Assembly: GCF_000007705.1 (NCBI RefSeq)
Contig: NC_005085.1
Location: 4,411,752-4,475,751, forward strand
Length of the DNA: 64,000 bases
Direction of reading: 5' to 3'
Source of the DNA: Chromobacterium violaceum ATCC 12472
GTDB taxonomy: Bacteria; Pseudomonadota; Gammaproteobacteria; Burkholderiales; Chromobacteriaceae
A program made the position numbers and the translations under genes. The notes under the pieces are model-generated. The model was not told where the DNA came from. It ran no database searches and was given only the letters and a program-made list of their open reading frames with translations. The number at the start of each line of letters is the position of its first letter. Position 1 is the stretch's first letter. Positions 40,239 through 49,265 of this stretch are shown here, piece by piece.

Positions 40239-40299
40239 ATCGTTATACCGCTGAGGAATAGCGCGCGCAATCGCCGCCTCGTCGCGAAGGCGGGGAAAA

Positions 40300-40322
40300 A
40301 AAACCGGCGCTCAAGGCGCCGG
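40300..40322 (-). terminator. Rho-independent terminator upstream of the Trp/Cys-rich gene, closing aspA
   Basis: On the minus strand GCCGGCGCC-TTGA-GCGCCGGT is followed by a run of eight T, about 35 bp after the aspA stop. Confidence 0.85.
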
Positions 40323-40356
40323 CAAGCACGAGTCAAACAAAGGATGGGAAAGCGGT

Positions 40357-41760
40357 TTACAGCGTCACCCAGCGCGGCCGGGTCAGGGTCTCCGGCTGCA
40401 GGATGTCGTCCAGCTGCTCGCGGGTGAGCAGGCCATGGGCCAGCACCACGTCGGCGACGCTGCTGCCGTTGGCGTGGGCTTCGGCGGCGACGCGGGTGGC
40501 GGCCTCGTAGCCGATCACCGGGTTCAGCGCGGTGACCAGGCCGATCGAGCTTTCCACGCTCAGGCGCAGCCGCTCGCGGTTGGCGGTGATGCCCTTGACG
40601 CAGTGCTCGGTCAGCGTGTCGCAGGCGTTGGCCAGGTGGCCGGCGCTGCGGAACAGGCTGTAGGCGATCACCGGCTCGAAGGCGTTCAGCTGCAGCTGGC
40701 CGGCCTCGGCCGCCATGGTGATGGTGACGTCGTTGCCGATGACTTCATACGCCACCTGGCTCACCACTTCCGGAATCACCGGATTGACCTTGCCCGGCAT
40801 GATGGACGAGCCGGCCTGGCGCGCCGGCAGATTGATCTCGCCGAAGCCTGCGCGCGGGCCGGACGACAGCAGGCGCAGGTCGTTGCAGGTCTTGGACAGT
40901 TTGACCGCCGCGCGCTTGATCACGCCGGACAGCTGGACGAAGGCGCCGCAGTCCTGGGTGGCCTCGATCAGGTTGGGCGCGGTGATCAGCTGGCTGCCCA
41001 CCAGCTCGGACAGATGCAGGCACACCAGCTTGGCGTAGTCCGGGTGGGCGGTGATGCCGGTGCCGATCGCGGTGGCGCCGAGGTTGATCTCCAGCATCAG
41101 GGCGCTGGCTTCCTTCAGACGCTGCTCGTCCTCGCCCAGCATCACAGCATAGGTCTGGAACTCCTGGCCCAGCGTCATCGGCACCGCGTCCTGCAGCTGG
41201 GTGCGGCCCATCTTCAGGATGTCCTTGAATTCCTCGGCCTTGTCCTCGAAGGCCTTGCGCAGCGTTTCCATCCGCGACACCAGCTTCAGCACGCCCCAGA
41301 AGGCGGCCAGGCGCAGCGCGGTCGGGTAGACGTCGTTGGTGCTCTGGCACAGGTTGACGTGCTCGTTCGGGTGCAGATGCTGGTACTCGCCCTTGGCGTG
41401 GCCCAGCAGCTCCAGCGCGCGGTTGGCGATCACCTCGTTGGCGTTCATATTGGTGGAAGTGCCGGCGCCGCCCTGGATCACGTCGACGACGAACTGGTCG
41501 TGCAGCTTGCCGGCGCGGATCTCCTCGCAGGCGTCGACGATGGCCTGGGCCAGCTTGGGGTCGAGAATGCCGAGATCGCGGTTGGCCTGGGCGGCGGCTT
41601 GCTTGATGCAGGCCAGCGCGCGGATCAGGTCGCCGTAGCCGGCGATGGTCTGGCCGGTGATCGGGAAGTTTTCGATGGCGCGCAGCGTGTGCACGCCCCA
41701 GTAGGCGTCGGCCGGCACGTCGCGGTTGCCGAGCAGGTCGTGTTCGATACGGGTGGACAT
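40357..41760 (-). CDS. aspA: AspA, aspartate ammonia-lyase
   Basis: This 467-residue enzyme converts aspartate to fumarate and ammonia. The fumarase/aspartase signature GSSIMPGKVN is at 317-326 with the catalytic Ser318. The substrate segments GAGTSTNMNANEV (98-110) and LCQSTNDVYPTALR (137-150) are intact, and RIEHDLLGNRDVPADAYWG is the aspartase N-terminus. It is a single-gene unit, with fumarate supply for anaerobic respiration as a likely role. Confidence 0.96.
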   Translation of the reverse strand: MSTRIEHDLLGNRDVPADAYWGVHTLRAIENFPITGQTIAGYGDLIRALACIKQAAAQANRDLGILDPKLAQAIVDACEEIRAGKLHDQFVVDVIQGGAGTSTNMNANEVIANRALELLGHAKGEYQHLHPNEHVNLCQSTNDVYPTALRLAAFWGVLKLVSRMETLRKAFEDKAEEFKDILKMGRTQLQDAVPMTLGQEFQTYAVMLGEDEQRLKEASALMLEINLGATAIGTGITAHPDYAKLVCLHLSELVGSQLITAPNLIEATQDCGAFVQLSGVIKRAAVKLSKTCNDLRLLSSGPRAGFGEINLPARQAGSSIMPGKVNPVIPEVVSQVAYEVIGNDVTITMAAEAGQLQLNAFEPVIAYSLFRSAGHLANACDTLTEHCVKGITANRERLRLSVESSIGLVTALNPVIGYEAATRVAAEAHANGSSVADVVLAHGLLTREQLDDILQPETLTRPRWVTL

Positions 41761-41906
41761 CTCGTCTCCTCAGGGCGGCCGCCATGCGCGGCCTGCAATG
41801 CCCCGCACTGTATGCCCGCCCCGGAAGCTTGGCCAATTCCGAATGGCGATGGGGTCATGCCGGAAATGCATAACCTTGCGCCAGCCTTGTCCGGCGCGGC
41901 TTGGTG

Positions 41907-42815
41907 CTACACCGCCGGATAGCGTTCGGCCAGGTAATCCCACAAGTCTTCCAGCGCCGCGCGGCCGCGGCGGTGGTCGCAATACAGCCTCACCTCCATC
42001 TCCACGCTCCATTCATCGCCGCCGGCCGCCGCCAGCCGTCCAGCCTCGCACTCCGCCGCCACCGCGCTTTCCGGCAGGAAGGCGAGGCCGTGGCCGGCCA
42101 GCGCCATCTGCTTCAGGCCCTCGGCCATATCGGTCTCGTAGCGCAGCGACAGGTGGGCGGGCTCGGGGCCGCCGACCAGCAGCAAATCGCTCATCAGCCG
42201 GAAATAGGCGTTGCTGGCGTAGCCGAGGAAAGGCTGCGGCGCGTCGGCGGAGCCCGGCAGCGCGTAGCGCGCCGCGCCGCCATCGGCCGCGGCGTACGGC
42301 CGCAGACGCTCCACGCCCAGCCGCAGGCCGCCGTAGCGCGCGTCGTGCAGCTCCACCGGCTGCTTGGGATGGTGGTAGCACATCAAGAGGTCGCTGCCGC
42401 CTTCGACGAAGGCCAGCACCGCGTCGTGGACGTTGCTGGCCTGCAGCCGGCAGGACAGCTTGCCGAAGCCGGCCTCGACCTCGGTCAGCCACTTGGGAAA
42501 ATAGGAGAAGGACAACGTGTGCGGCACCGCGAATTCCAGCGTGCCCTGCGGCAGGGGCTGCAGGCCGCGCAGCATGGTGCGGGTGGTGTTGAGTTGGGCC
42601 AGCAGCGACACCGCCTGCTCGCGCAGCAGCTTGCCGGCGGCGGTGAGCTTGGTGGGGTAAGTGGTGCGGTCTATCAGGTCGGCGCCCAGCCAGCTCTCCA
42701 AGGCGCGGATGCGGCGCGAGAACGCCGGCTGCGTCAGGTGGCGCAGCTCGGCCGAGCGGGTGAAGCTGCCGGTGTCGGCCAATACCAGGAAGTCTTCCAG
42801 CCAGCGGGTTTCCAT
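41907..42815 (-). CDS. LysR-family regulator, HypT/YjiE-like
   Basis: This 302-residue protein begins METRWLEDFLVLADTGSFTRSAELRHLTQPAFSRRIRALESWLG. The QPAFSRRIRALE helix and the spacing match the HypT (hypochlorite-responsive) subgroup of LysR proteins, and family-like segments run through the binding domain (SDLLMCYHHPKQPVEL, LKQMALAGHGLAFLPESAV). The Met residues that are oxidised in HypT cannot be assigned with confidence. I chose the ATG at 42815; in-frame codons up to 43007 cross the start of the divergent gene. Its target may be the downstream aspA, but this is unproven. Confidence 0.85.
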   Translation of the reverse strand: METRWLEDFLVLADTGSFTRSAELRHLTQPAFSRRIRALESWLGADLIDRTTYPTKLTAAGKLLREQAVSLLAQLNTTRTMLRGLQPLPQGTLEFAVPHTLSFSYFPKWLTEVEAGFGKLSCRLQASNVHDAVLAFVEGGSDLLMCYHHPKQPVELHDARYGGLRLGVERLRPYAAADGGAARYALPGSADAPQPFLGYASNAYFRLMSDLLLVGGPEPAHLSLRYETDMAEGLKQMALAGHGLAFLPESAVAAECEAGRLAAAGGDEWSVEMEVRLYCDHRRGRAALEDLWDYLAERYPAV

Positions 42816-42926
42816 CGGCGCGCGTCCAGATTCGGGATGCCCGATGTTACACCGGCGCGGCACTTTCCGGCGCGGCGCCGATCTATCTTCGGATATCCCA
42901 TCGCGCCAACCGTTTTCCATGCCGAC

Positions 42927-43493
42927 ATGAACGCCTCCCTCGACTTCTCCCCCCCGGCGCGCGTCCCGGGGCGGGCGCTGGCCATCGTCGCCAGCGCGCT
43001 GCTGCACCTCCTCGCGCTGCTGACGCTGCCCGCCGCCATGCGCAGCGGGCCGCAGCCGGCCTCCTCCCCTTTGCTGCGCGTGAGCATCCTGCCGATTTCC
43101 GCCCGCATGGCTCCGCCCTCCTCCCGCGCCGAAACCGCGCCCGCGCCACCCGCCCGGGCGGCGGAGCGGACACGCGCCAAGTCATCTCCGGCGCGCGAGG
43201 CGGCCAGGCCGCGCTCGACGGACCAGTCCCGCGCGGGCAAGCCGGCGGCCAGCGCCGGCAAGGGCGAACCGCGCGTCACCCTGGAAGGGTTGCGCCAGCA
43301 GATGCGCCGTCTCGAGCCGGAAAACCCGAATGCCAAGCCGCTGCGCGAGGATCCCGAAAAAGCCCGGCTGGCCCGAGGCATCGACAGGGCGGAGCGCGCC
43401 GACTGCAAGCGCGCCTACGCCGGCCTGGGCCTGTTGGCCGCGCCGATGCTGCTGAAAGACGCCTTCGATAAAGACAACGGCTGCAAATGGTAG
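42927..43493 (+). CDS. Membrane-anchored Pro/Ala/Arg-rich hypothetical protein, TonB-like layout
   Basis: This 188-residue protein has a short cytoplasmic start, one membrane helix (about 17-40: LAIVASALLHLLALLTLPAA) and a Pro/Ala/Arg-rich periplasmic stretch (about 55-120). It ends in a compact domain with two cysteines (RADCKRAYAGLGLLAAPMLLKDAFDKDNGCKW). The layout resembles TonB-type energy transducers, but the C-terminal TonB beta domain and a neighbouring exbBD are missing. Function unknown. Confidence 0.6.
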   Translation: MNASLDFSPPARVPGRALAIVASALLHLLALLTLPAAMRSGPQPASSPLLRVSILPISARMAPPSSRAETAPAPPARAAERTRAKSSPAREAARPRSTDQSRAGKPAASAGKGEPRVTLEGLRQQMRRLEPENPNAKPLREDPEKARLARGIDRAERADCKRAYAGLGLLAAPMLLKDAFDKDNGCKW

Positions 43494-43528
43494 CCTGCAG
43501 CCGTCGCTAAAAGCGGGAATGCGCGGAC

Positions 43529-45415
43529 TCAGCCCTGCAGCGCCACCCAGTCCTGGGTGGCCTCGGCGGCCTGGAACTCGTGCACCGCCTCCTGCATCAG
43601 CGCGAATGCCGTCGGCGCGTCCAGCCGCTGGCAGGCATCGGCCAGGCGCGCCAGCAGCGACGCCATTTCCTCTTCGGTCAAATGGTATTCCTGCGCGCGC
43701 ATGATGCGGGCGTGGTCGGTCGGCAACACGTTGTCGCCGATCAGCAGCTCCTCGTACAGCTTCTCGCCCGGACGCAGGCCGGTGACGCGGATCTCGATGT
43801 CGCCGCCCGGCTGGTTCTCGTCCTTCACCTCCAGCCCGGACAGGTGCACCATGCGCCGCGCCAATTCGATGATCTTCACCGGCTCGCCCATGTCCAGCAC
43901 GAACACGTCGCCGCCGTCGCCCATCGCGCCGGCCTGGATCACCAGCTGCGCCGCCTCCGGTATCGTCATGAAGTAGCGGGTGATGTCGGCGTGGGTCAGC
44001 GTGATCGGGCCGCCGGCCTTGATCTGCCGACGGAACAGCGGCACCACGGAGCCGGAGCTGCCCAGCACGTTGCCGAAGCGCACCATCACGAAGCGGGTGC
44101 GGCTGCCGCGCGCGTGGCGGGTCTGCAGGGTCAGTTCGGCCAGCCGCTTGGTGGCGCCCATCACGTTGGTGGGGCGCACGGCCTTGTCGGTGGAGATCAG
44201 CACGAAGGTGTCGACGCCGCAATCCTCGGCGGCTCTTGCCGTGGTATCGGTGCCGAAGGCGTTGTTGACGATGCCGGCCACCGGGTTGTGCTCCACCATC
44301 GGCACGTGCTTGTAGGCGGCGGCGTGGTACACCGTTTCCACCTGGAAGGCGCGCATCACCTGAGTCAGGCGGGCGTAGTCGGTCACCGAGCCCAGGATGG
44401 GCGTGCGCGGAATCCTGGGCGCGATCTGCGCCAGCTCCTGGTCTATGCTGTACAGCGCGAACTCCGACAATTCGAACAGCACGATGCGCGCCGGACGGTT
44501 GCGGACGATCTGCCGCGCCAGCTCGGAACCGATGGAGCCGCCGGCCCCGGTGACCATCACCACCTTGTCGCGGATATTGCGCGCCAGCAGCTCGGTCTTG
44601 GGCGGCACCGGCTCGCGACCCAGCAGGTCCTCGATCTCGACTTCCTTCAACTCCTCCACCCGCGCCTCGCCGGACACCAGGTCGGCCATGCCGGGCAGGC
44701 GCTTGATCGGCACCCTGAGCTTTTCCAGCGACTCCAATATCTCGCGCTGGCGGCCTCGTCCCACAGACGGCATCGCCAGCAGGATGCACTTGGCCTGGGT
44801 ATCCTTGATCAGCGCCGGCAGCTCCTCCGGCGCGTGCACCGCCACGCCGCGGTAAGTGCGGCGGCGCAGGTCCGGATTGTCGTCGACGAAGGCCATCGGC
44901 CGGTACTCGCGGCCGGCCTGCAGGGCCAGCATCAGTTGCACGCCGGCCTGGCCGGCGCCGTAGATGATCACCGGATCGCGCGGCGCTTCGGTGGCGTCGA
45001 TGCGCCGCACCAGGCCGCGCAGCAGGAAGCGGCTGCCGCCGATGTAGGCCATCGCGAACACCCAGAAGATGATCACCGACGCGCGCGGCATCGCCCAGAT
45101 GTGGGCCATCTGTATCACCGCCTGCAACACCAGCACCGACAGCGTCACGCCGCTGAACACAGTGAAGATGATCTTGTCGTCCAGGTATTTCAGCACCGCG
45201 CGGTACAGGCCCAGCTTGATGAAGATGGGAATCGCCCACAAGGGCGGCACGATGAAGATCCACAGGTGCGGGTTGAGCTTCGGGTCCCAATAGCCGCCCA
45301 GGCGCAGGAATACCGCGCTCCACAAGGCCAGCGGCAGCAGCAGCGCATCCATCAGCGCCAGCATCGCCATCTTGTTGTGGCGGGAGAAGGCTAGCAGTTT
45401 TTCAAACATGGTCAT
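43529..45415 (-). CDS. Membrane UDP-N-acetylglucosamine 4,6-dehydratase (PglF/WbpM/CapD-like)
   Basis: This 628-residue protein has four N-terminal membrane helices (about 17-125), a CoA-binding-like domain (GAGQAGVQLMLALQAG) and a C-terminal SDR with TGAGGSIGSELARQI. The active site is STDKAVRPTNVMGATKR, with Met in place of the usual Tyr, as in WbpM and PglF. It makes UDP-4-keto-6-deoxy-GlcNAc, the first step to bacillosamine-type or fucosamine-type sugars. It overlaps the GNAT gene by ATGA and is the last gene of the glycan locus. Confidence 0.92.
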   Translation of the reverse strand: MTMFEKLLAFSRHNKMAMLALMDALLLPLALWSAVFLRLGGYWDPKLNPHLWIFIVPPLWAIPIFIKLGLYRAVLKYLDDKIIFTVFSGVTLSVLVLQAVIQMAHIWAMPRASVIIFWVFAMAYIGGSRFLLRGLVRRIDATEAPRDPVIIYGAGQAGVQLMLALQAGREYRPMAFVDDNPDLRRRTYRGVAVHAPEELPALIKDTQAKCILLAMPSVGRGRQREILESLEKLRVPIKRLPGMADLVSGEARVEELKEVEIEDLLGREPVPPKTELLARNIRDKVVMVTGAGGSIGSELARQIVRNRPARIVLFELSEFALYSIDQELAQIAPRIPRTPILGSVTDYARLTQVMRAFQVETVYHAAAYKHVPMVEHNPVAGIVNNAFGTDTTARAAEDCGVDTFVLISTDKAVRPTNVMGATKRLAELTLQTRHARGSRTRFVMVRFGNVLGSSGSVVPLFRRQIKAGGPITLTHADITRYFMTIPEAAQLVIQAGAMGDGGDVFVLDMGEPVKIIELARRMVHLSGLEVKDENQPGGDIEIRVTGLRPGEKLYEELLIGDNVLPTDHARIMRAQEYHLTEEEMASLLARLADACQRLDAPTAFALMQEAVHEFQAAEATQDWVALQG

Positions 45416-45879
45416 TCTTTCGTATCCGGCCGCCATTGATACAGCGCGTCCGGACAGCTTTCCTCGTTATCCTGGCCATCGCCCAGGCTCAGCAGTTCAA
45501 AACCCTGCGCCTCGTAGAAGCGGCGCGCCCCTTCGTTGGCCTGAAACACTAACAGCCGACAGGCCGGCATCGGCCAAGACAGCACCCGGCCAAGCAAGGC
45601 CCGGCCGACTCCCTCGCCCTGATGGCCGCGGGCGACGTACAACTGGTCCAGCCATAACGCGCCATCCTTCCGCGAAACGGCGGCGAAACCAAGAATCTCG
45701 CCATCCCGTTCCGCCAGCCAGACGCCGCCCGCCGGCAGCAATGCGCCGGCAAACCAGGCCCGCACCGCATCGTCGCCGTGCGCCAGCGGCGCGTACGGCA
45801 TCTCGCTGCGGCAGGCCAGGTAAATGGCCGCCAGCGCGCCAGCGTCGGCGGCTTGGGCGGCGCGGATGGAGAAGGTCAT
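45412..45879 (-). CDS. GNAT N-acetyltransferase in the glycan locus
   Basis: This 155-residue GNAT protein begins [28 protein letters not shown] and has LWLDQLYVARGHQGEGVGRALLGRVL, the acetyl-CoA-binding loop. It sits between the phosphoglycosyltransferase and the dehydratase with four-base overlaps on both sides. The likely job is acetylation of the 4-amino sugar made by the neighbouring aminotransferase, the step done by LbH enzymes such as PglD elsewhere. GNAT enzymes do a similar job in PseH and WecD. The assignment rests on context. Confidence 0.75.
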   Translation of the reverse strand: MTFSIRAAQAADAGALAAIYLACRSEMPYAPLAHGDDAVRAWFAGALLPAGGVWLAERDGEILGFAAVSRKDGALWLDQLYVARGHQGEGVGRALLGRVLSWPMPACRLLVFQANEGARRFYEAQGFELLSLGDGQDNEESCPDALYQWRPDTKE

Positions 45880-46544
45880 CGGCTGACGATCTTCATCAAG
45901 GTGGCGACGATGATGCGGATGTCTTCCCACAGACTGTGCGTCTCGGCGTAACGGACGTAATAAGCCAGCTTCTCAGGCAGGACTTCTTCGATATAGGCGC
46001 GCTCCGGATCGGCGGCGCGGCCCAGTATCTCGTTTTCATCGATCATCCGGATCGACGCCCAGTCGGTGATGCCGGGGCGCACCGACAGCACGATGTCCCT
46101 CGCCTCGTCAGGATAGTGCGCCACGTACTTCGGCACCTCCGGCCGCGGACCGACCAGGCTCATGTCGCCGAACAGCACGTCGATCAGCTGCGGCAGCTCG
46201 TCCAGCTTGGTCTTGCGCAGCAGGCGGCCGGCGCCGGTGATGCGCGCATCGGCGCCGACGGTCAGTTGGCCGTGGCGCTCGGTGTCCACCTGCATGGTGC
46301 GGAACTTGTGGATGCGGAACAGCGTGCCGCCTCGCCCCACCCGCACCTGGCGGAAGAATACCGGCCCCGGCGAGTCCAGCTTCACCCACAGCGCCACCGC
46401 CAGCAGCGGCAGCGCCAGCACGGCGAGACCCAGGCCGGAAGCCACGATGTCGAACAGCCGCTTCAACAGCCGCGAGCCGTGGCGGCGCCGCCGGCAGCAG
46501 GGCGGCAGCAATTCGCCGCCCTTTTTTTCCAGCCGCTCGCTCAT
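45876..46544 (-). CDS. Polyprenyl-phosphate phosphoglycosyltransferase (PglC/WcaJ-like)
   Basis: This 222-residue protein has one membrane helix or re-entrant segment (about 31-52: [23 protein letters not shown]) and the bacterial sugar transferase domain: [18 protein letters not shown]-type [24 protein letters not shown], and [11 protein letters not shown]. It would move a sugar-1-phosphate from its UDP carrier to undecaprenyl phosphate, starting the glycan. The short PglC-like size and the neighbouring dehydratase and aminotransferase suggest a diacetamido-trideoxy sugar. It overlaps both neighbours by ATGA. Confidence 0.92.
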   Translation of the reverse strand: MSERLEKKGGELLPPCCRRRRHGSRLLKRLFDIVASGLGLAVLALPLLAVALWVKLDSPGPVFFRQVRVGRGGTLFRIHKFRTMQVDTERHGQLTVGADARITGAGRLLRKTKLDELPQLIDVLFGDMSLVGPRPEVPKYVAHYPDEARDIVLSVRPGITDWASIRMIDENEILGRAADPERAYIEEVLPEKLAYYVRYAETHSLWEDIRIIVATLMKIVSR

Positions 46545-47704
46545 GCGCCCAGAATCTCGCGCACCGCGGCGATGACGCGGGTCTGGTCGTCGTCCGTCAT
46601 CCGGGTGTAGAGCGGCAGCGTCACTTCGGCCTCGAAAGCGGCGTCGGCCACCGGGAATTGCTCGCGCGCCAGCTGGTAGCCGTCGCGCCATACCGGCTGG
46701 CGGTGCAGCGGGATGAAATGCACCGAGCAGCCGATGCCCTTTTCCGCCATCCTGGCGATGAAGTCGTCGCGGCTGATGCCGGCTTCCGGCTTGATCCGCA
46801 CCGGGTACAGGTGCCAGGCGTGGTTGCTGCCCTCGTCCTTGGCGCGCGCCGGCAGGATCAGCGGCAGATCGGCCAGCTCGCGGTCGAAGCGCTGGGCCAT
46901 GACTTCGCGCTTTTCATAGAAGCCACGGATCTTCTTCAACTGGTGGATGCCCATCGCCGCGGCGGTGTCCGGCATATTGTACTTGTAGCCAGGCGCGACC
47001 ACTTCGTAGAACCAGGCCGGGGTCTTGGACACGTAGCGGTCGAAGGCGTCGCGGCTGATGCCATGCAGGCGCATCACCTTGCAGCGGGCGATGATGTCCT
47101 TGTTCCTGGACACCACCATGCCGCCCTCGCCGGTGGTCATGGTCTTGTTGGCGTAGAAGCTGAACACGGTGACGTCTGAATCCAGCGTGCCCACCAGCTT
47201 GCCCTTGTAGTAGGTGGGCATGGCGTGGGCGGCGTCCTCGACGATCTTCAGCCCATGCTCGCGGGCGATGGCGATGATCTCGTCCATGTCGCAGGCCAGG
47301 CCGGCGAAATGCACCGGGATGATGGCGCGGGTCTTATCAGTGATCGCGGCGCGGATCGCATCCGGGCGGATGTTGAAGGTGGCGCCGTCCACGTCCACGC
47401 ACACCGGGTGCGCGCCCAGATAGCGCACCACCTCGGCGGTGGCGGTGAAGGTGTAGGACGGCACGATCACTTCGTCCCCCTCACGGATGCCGATCGCCTC
47501 CAGCGCCAAATGCAGGCCGGCGGTGGCGGAGTTGACCGCGATCGCCTCGACCTCGCCGCCGAGGAAGGCGGCGAAATCGGCCTCGAACTGCTTGGTCTTG
47601 GGACCGGTGGTCACCCAGCCCGACCTCAAAGCATCGACCACTTCGTTGATCTCTTCCTCGCCGATATCCGGCAAGGCGAACGGCAGGAACTTTGTTTCGC
47701 TCAT
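46541..47704 (-). CDS. DegT/DnrJ/EryC1 family sugar aminotransferase (PglE-like)
   Basis: This 387-residue PLP enzyme has [34 protein letters not shown] at the N-terminus, [16 protein letters not shown], and the PLP Lys in [16 protein letters not shown]. It would transaminate the 4-keto sugar made by the dehydratase at 43529. It is the first gene of a four-gene coupled module (aminotransferase, phosphoglycosyltransferase, GNAT, dehydratase). The start at 47704 follows the palindromic repeat region; a longer start has no support. Confidence 0.9.
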   Translation of the reverse strand: MSETKFLPFALPDIGEEEINEVVDALRSGWVTTGPKTKQFEADFAAFLGGEVEAIAVNSATAGLHLALEAIGIREGDEVIVPSYTFTATAEVVRYLGAHPVCVDVDGATFNIRPDAIRAAITDKTRAIIPVHFAGLACDMDEIIAIAREHGLKIVEDAAHAMPTYYKGKLVGTLDSDVTVFSFYANKTMTTGEGGMVVSRNKDIIARCKVMRLHGISRDAFDRYVSKTPAWFYEVVAPGYKYNMPDTAAAMGIHQLKKIRGFYEKREVMAQRFDRELADLPLILPARAKDEGSNHAWHLYPVRIKPEAGISRDDFIARMAEKGIGCSVHFIPLHRQPVWRDGYQLAREQFPVADAAFEAEVTLPLYTRMTDDDQTRVIAAVREILGA

Positions 47705-47791
47705 TTCTCGGTCTCTCGTCTTTGCGCGGCCGCGCTCGGCCGCCTCCATGTCCATCGCCGCGCGCCTGGCGCGCGGCTCGCAAAATCTTCT

Positions 47792-47900
47792 GTAGGGCGG
47801 AAGCCCCACAGGGGCGTTCCGCCGCTAAAACCCTCACGATATCGACAGGGCGATCGCCTCGTGGCGGAACGCCCCCAAAAAACGGGGGCTTCCGCCCTAC
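47792..47900. repeat. Palindromic intergenic repeat (REP/BIME-like)
   Basis: The outer arms GTAGGGCGGAAGCCCC (47792-47807) and GGGGCTTCCGCCCTAC (47885-47900) are perfect inverted repeats. The inner arms GGGGCGTTCCGCC (47811-47823) and GGCGGAACGCCCC (47863-47875) are also perfect inverted repeats. Each half can also fold on itself. This two-unit layout resembles BIME elements. It lies between two glycan-locus genes and could stabilise or terminate mRNA. Confidence 0.8.
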
Positions 47901-47907
47901 GCCCAAA

Positions 47908-49137
47908 TCACAGCTTCACCGCCGCCAGAAAGCGCCGCGCCAGCACCGCGTAATCATGGTTGGCCAGTACGTAGGCCTTGCCGGCCGCGCCCATCGTCTC
48001 GCGCTCGGCCAAGGGCAGCACCGCCATGCGCTTGACCGCGTCGGCGATGACGGCCGGGTCTTCCACGCCTATGCTCAAGCCGGCGCCGGCATCCTTGACC
48101 ATATCGTTGCCGGCCTCCACCGAGTGGATCACCGGCTTGCCCGCCATCATGTAATCGAACAGCTTGTTCGGGTTGATGCCGAAGCGGTAGATCGGCAGCT
48201 TGCGCCAGCCGATGTACAGCGCGTCGCACTCGGCCAGGAAGGCGGGCACGCTGCGCTTGGCGATGGACGGCAGGAACATCACGTTGTCCAGCTTCAGTTC
48301 CGCGGCGCGCGACACCAGCGCCTGCTTGTCCGGACCGTCGCCCACCAGCACGAAAGTCACCGGCGCGTCGCGCATCAAGGCCGCGGCTTCCAACAGATAA
48401 TCCAGCGCGTTGGCCAGGCCATGGCCGCCGGCGTAGCCGACGATGAAGCGGCCATGGGACTTCAGCTCCGCCAACCGCATCCGGTGCTCGGCCGACAGCG
48501 GCAGCGTCTCGCCCTGCCATTCGCTGACGTCCACGCCATTGGGGATGACCGCGTATTTTTCCGCCGCCATGCCGTGCGCCATCATGTAGTCCCTGGCGCA
48601 GGGCAGCATCGACACCACGGTGTCGGCGCGCTTGTAGCCGAAATCCTCCGCCCATTGCAGCAAGCGGATGAACGGGTGCTTGGGCGACATGCCGCCCACT
48701 TCCACCGGCGTCAGCGGCCACAGGTCGTGCACCTCGTACACCAGCCGGGCGCCGGTCTTGCCGGCGATCCACGCCGCCGGCACGGTATCCAGCGGATAGG
48801 TGGACGAGGCGATCACCACGTCCGGCTGCCATTCCTTCAGGTAGCGGCGCGACAGGCCCATCACCTTGGCCAGGAAACTGAAGATGTTAAGCACCCGGCC
48901 GACGCCGTTGCCGCTGTATGGCCGCGTCTTGCACCAGGTGTAGCGGATGCCGTCGATGTCCTCGTCGCGGTACTTGCCGTCCACCTGGGGATGGGTCTGG
49001 CGCAGGTGCGACACATCGGCCGCCAGCATGTTCACTTCATGCCCGGCTTTTACCCATTCCCGCGCCAGGTAGTAGGGGCGGAATTCCATGCCGTGGCGCG
49101 GGCTGCCGGCGTAATGGTTGATATACAGTATTCTCAT
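47908..49137 (-). CDS. Glycosyltransferase family 4 (WbuB-like)
   Basis: This 409-residue GT-B glycosyltransferase begins MRILYINHYAGSPRHGMEFRPYYLAREW, typical of WbuB-type (L-fucosamine) transferases. Later parts hold VIPNGVDVSEW, VGYAGGHGLANALDYLL and FGINPNKLFDYMMAGKPVI with the conserved E/DxxxxGxPV-like region. The sugar is not certain. The ATG at 49137 lies only about eight bases from the palindromic repeat at 49145, which takes the place of a normal ribosome site; a GTG inside the repeat arm is also in frame. Confidence 0.88.
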   Translation of the reverse strand: MRILYINHYAGSPRHGMEFRPYYLAREWVKAGHEVNMLAADVSHLRQTHPQVDGKYRDEDIDGIRYTWCKTRPYSGNGVGRVLNIFSFLAKVMGLSRRYLKEWQPDVVIASSTYPLDTVPAAWIAGKTGARLVYEVHDLWPLTPVEVGGMSPKHPFIRLLQWAEDFGYKRADTVVSMLPCARDYMMAHGMAAEKYAVIPNGVDVSEWQGETLPLSAEHRMRLAELKSHGRFIVGYAGGHGLANALDYLLEAAALMRDAPVTFVLVGDGPDKQALVSRAAELKLDNVMFLPSIAKRSVPAFLAECDALYIGWRKLPIYRFGINPNKLFDYMMAGKPVIHSVEAGNDMVKDAGAGLSIGVEDPAVIADAVKRMAVLPLAERETMGAAGKAYVLANHDYAVLARRFLAAVKL

Positions 49138-49144
49138 CTTGTAA

Positions 49145-49250
49145 TTAGCCACGGAACAACACGGACAAAACTCAAGTGCGGCTTGAACTGCAGCTGTCCA
49201 GACTTCAACAGCGATGCTTCCATGTCTTTCCGTGTGGCTTCCGTGGCTAA
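49145..49250. repeat. Second palindromic repeat (TTAGCCACGGAA family)
   Basis: TTAGCCACGGAA (49145-49156) and TTCCGTGGCTAA (49239-49250) are perfect 12-bp inverted repeats, with a further CACGGA/TCCGTG pair inside. The repeated GCCACGGAA-ACACGGA units resemble a repeat seen in many proteobacterial genomes. It fills nearly the whole gap between two glycosyltransferase genes. Confidence 0.75.
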
Positions 49251-49265
49251 ATCATCCTTTAGTTT

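Noticed and set aside
43580..45394. A 604-codon frame on the plus strand
   Set aside because: It is antisense to the PglF-like dehydratase; the composition is typical of high-GC shadow frames.
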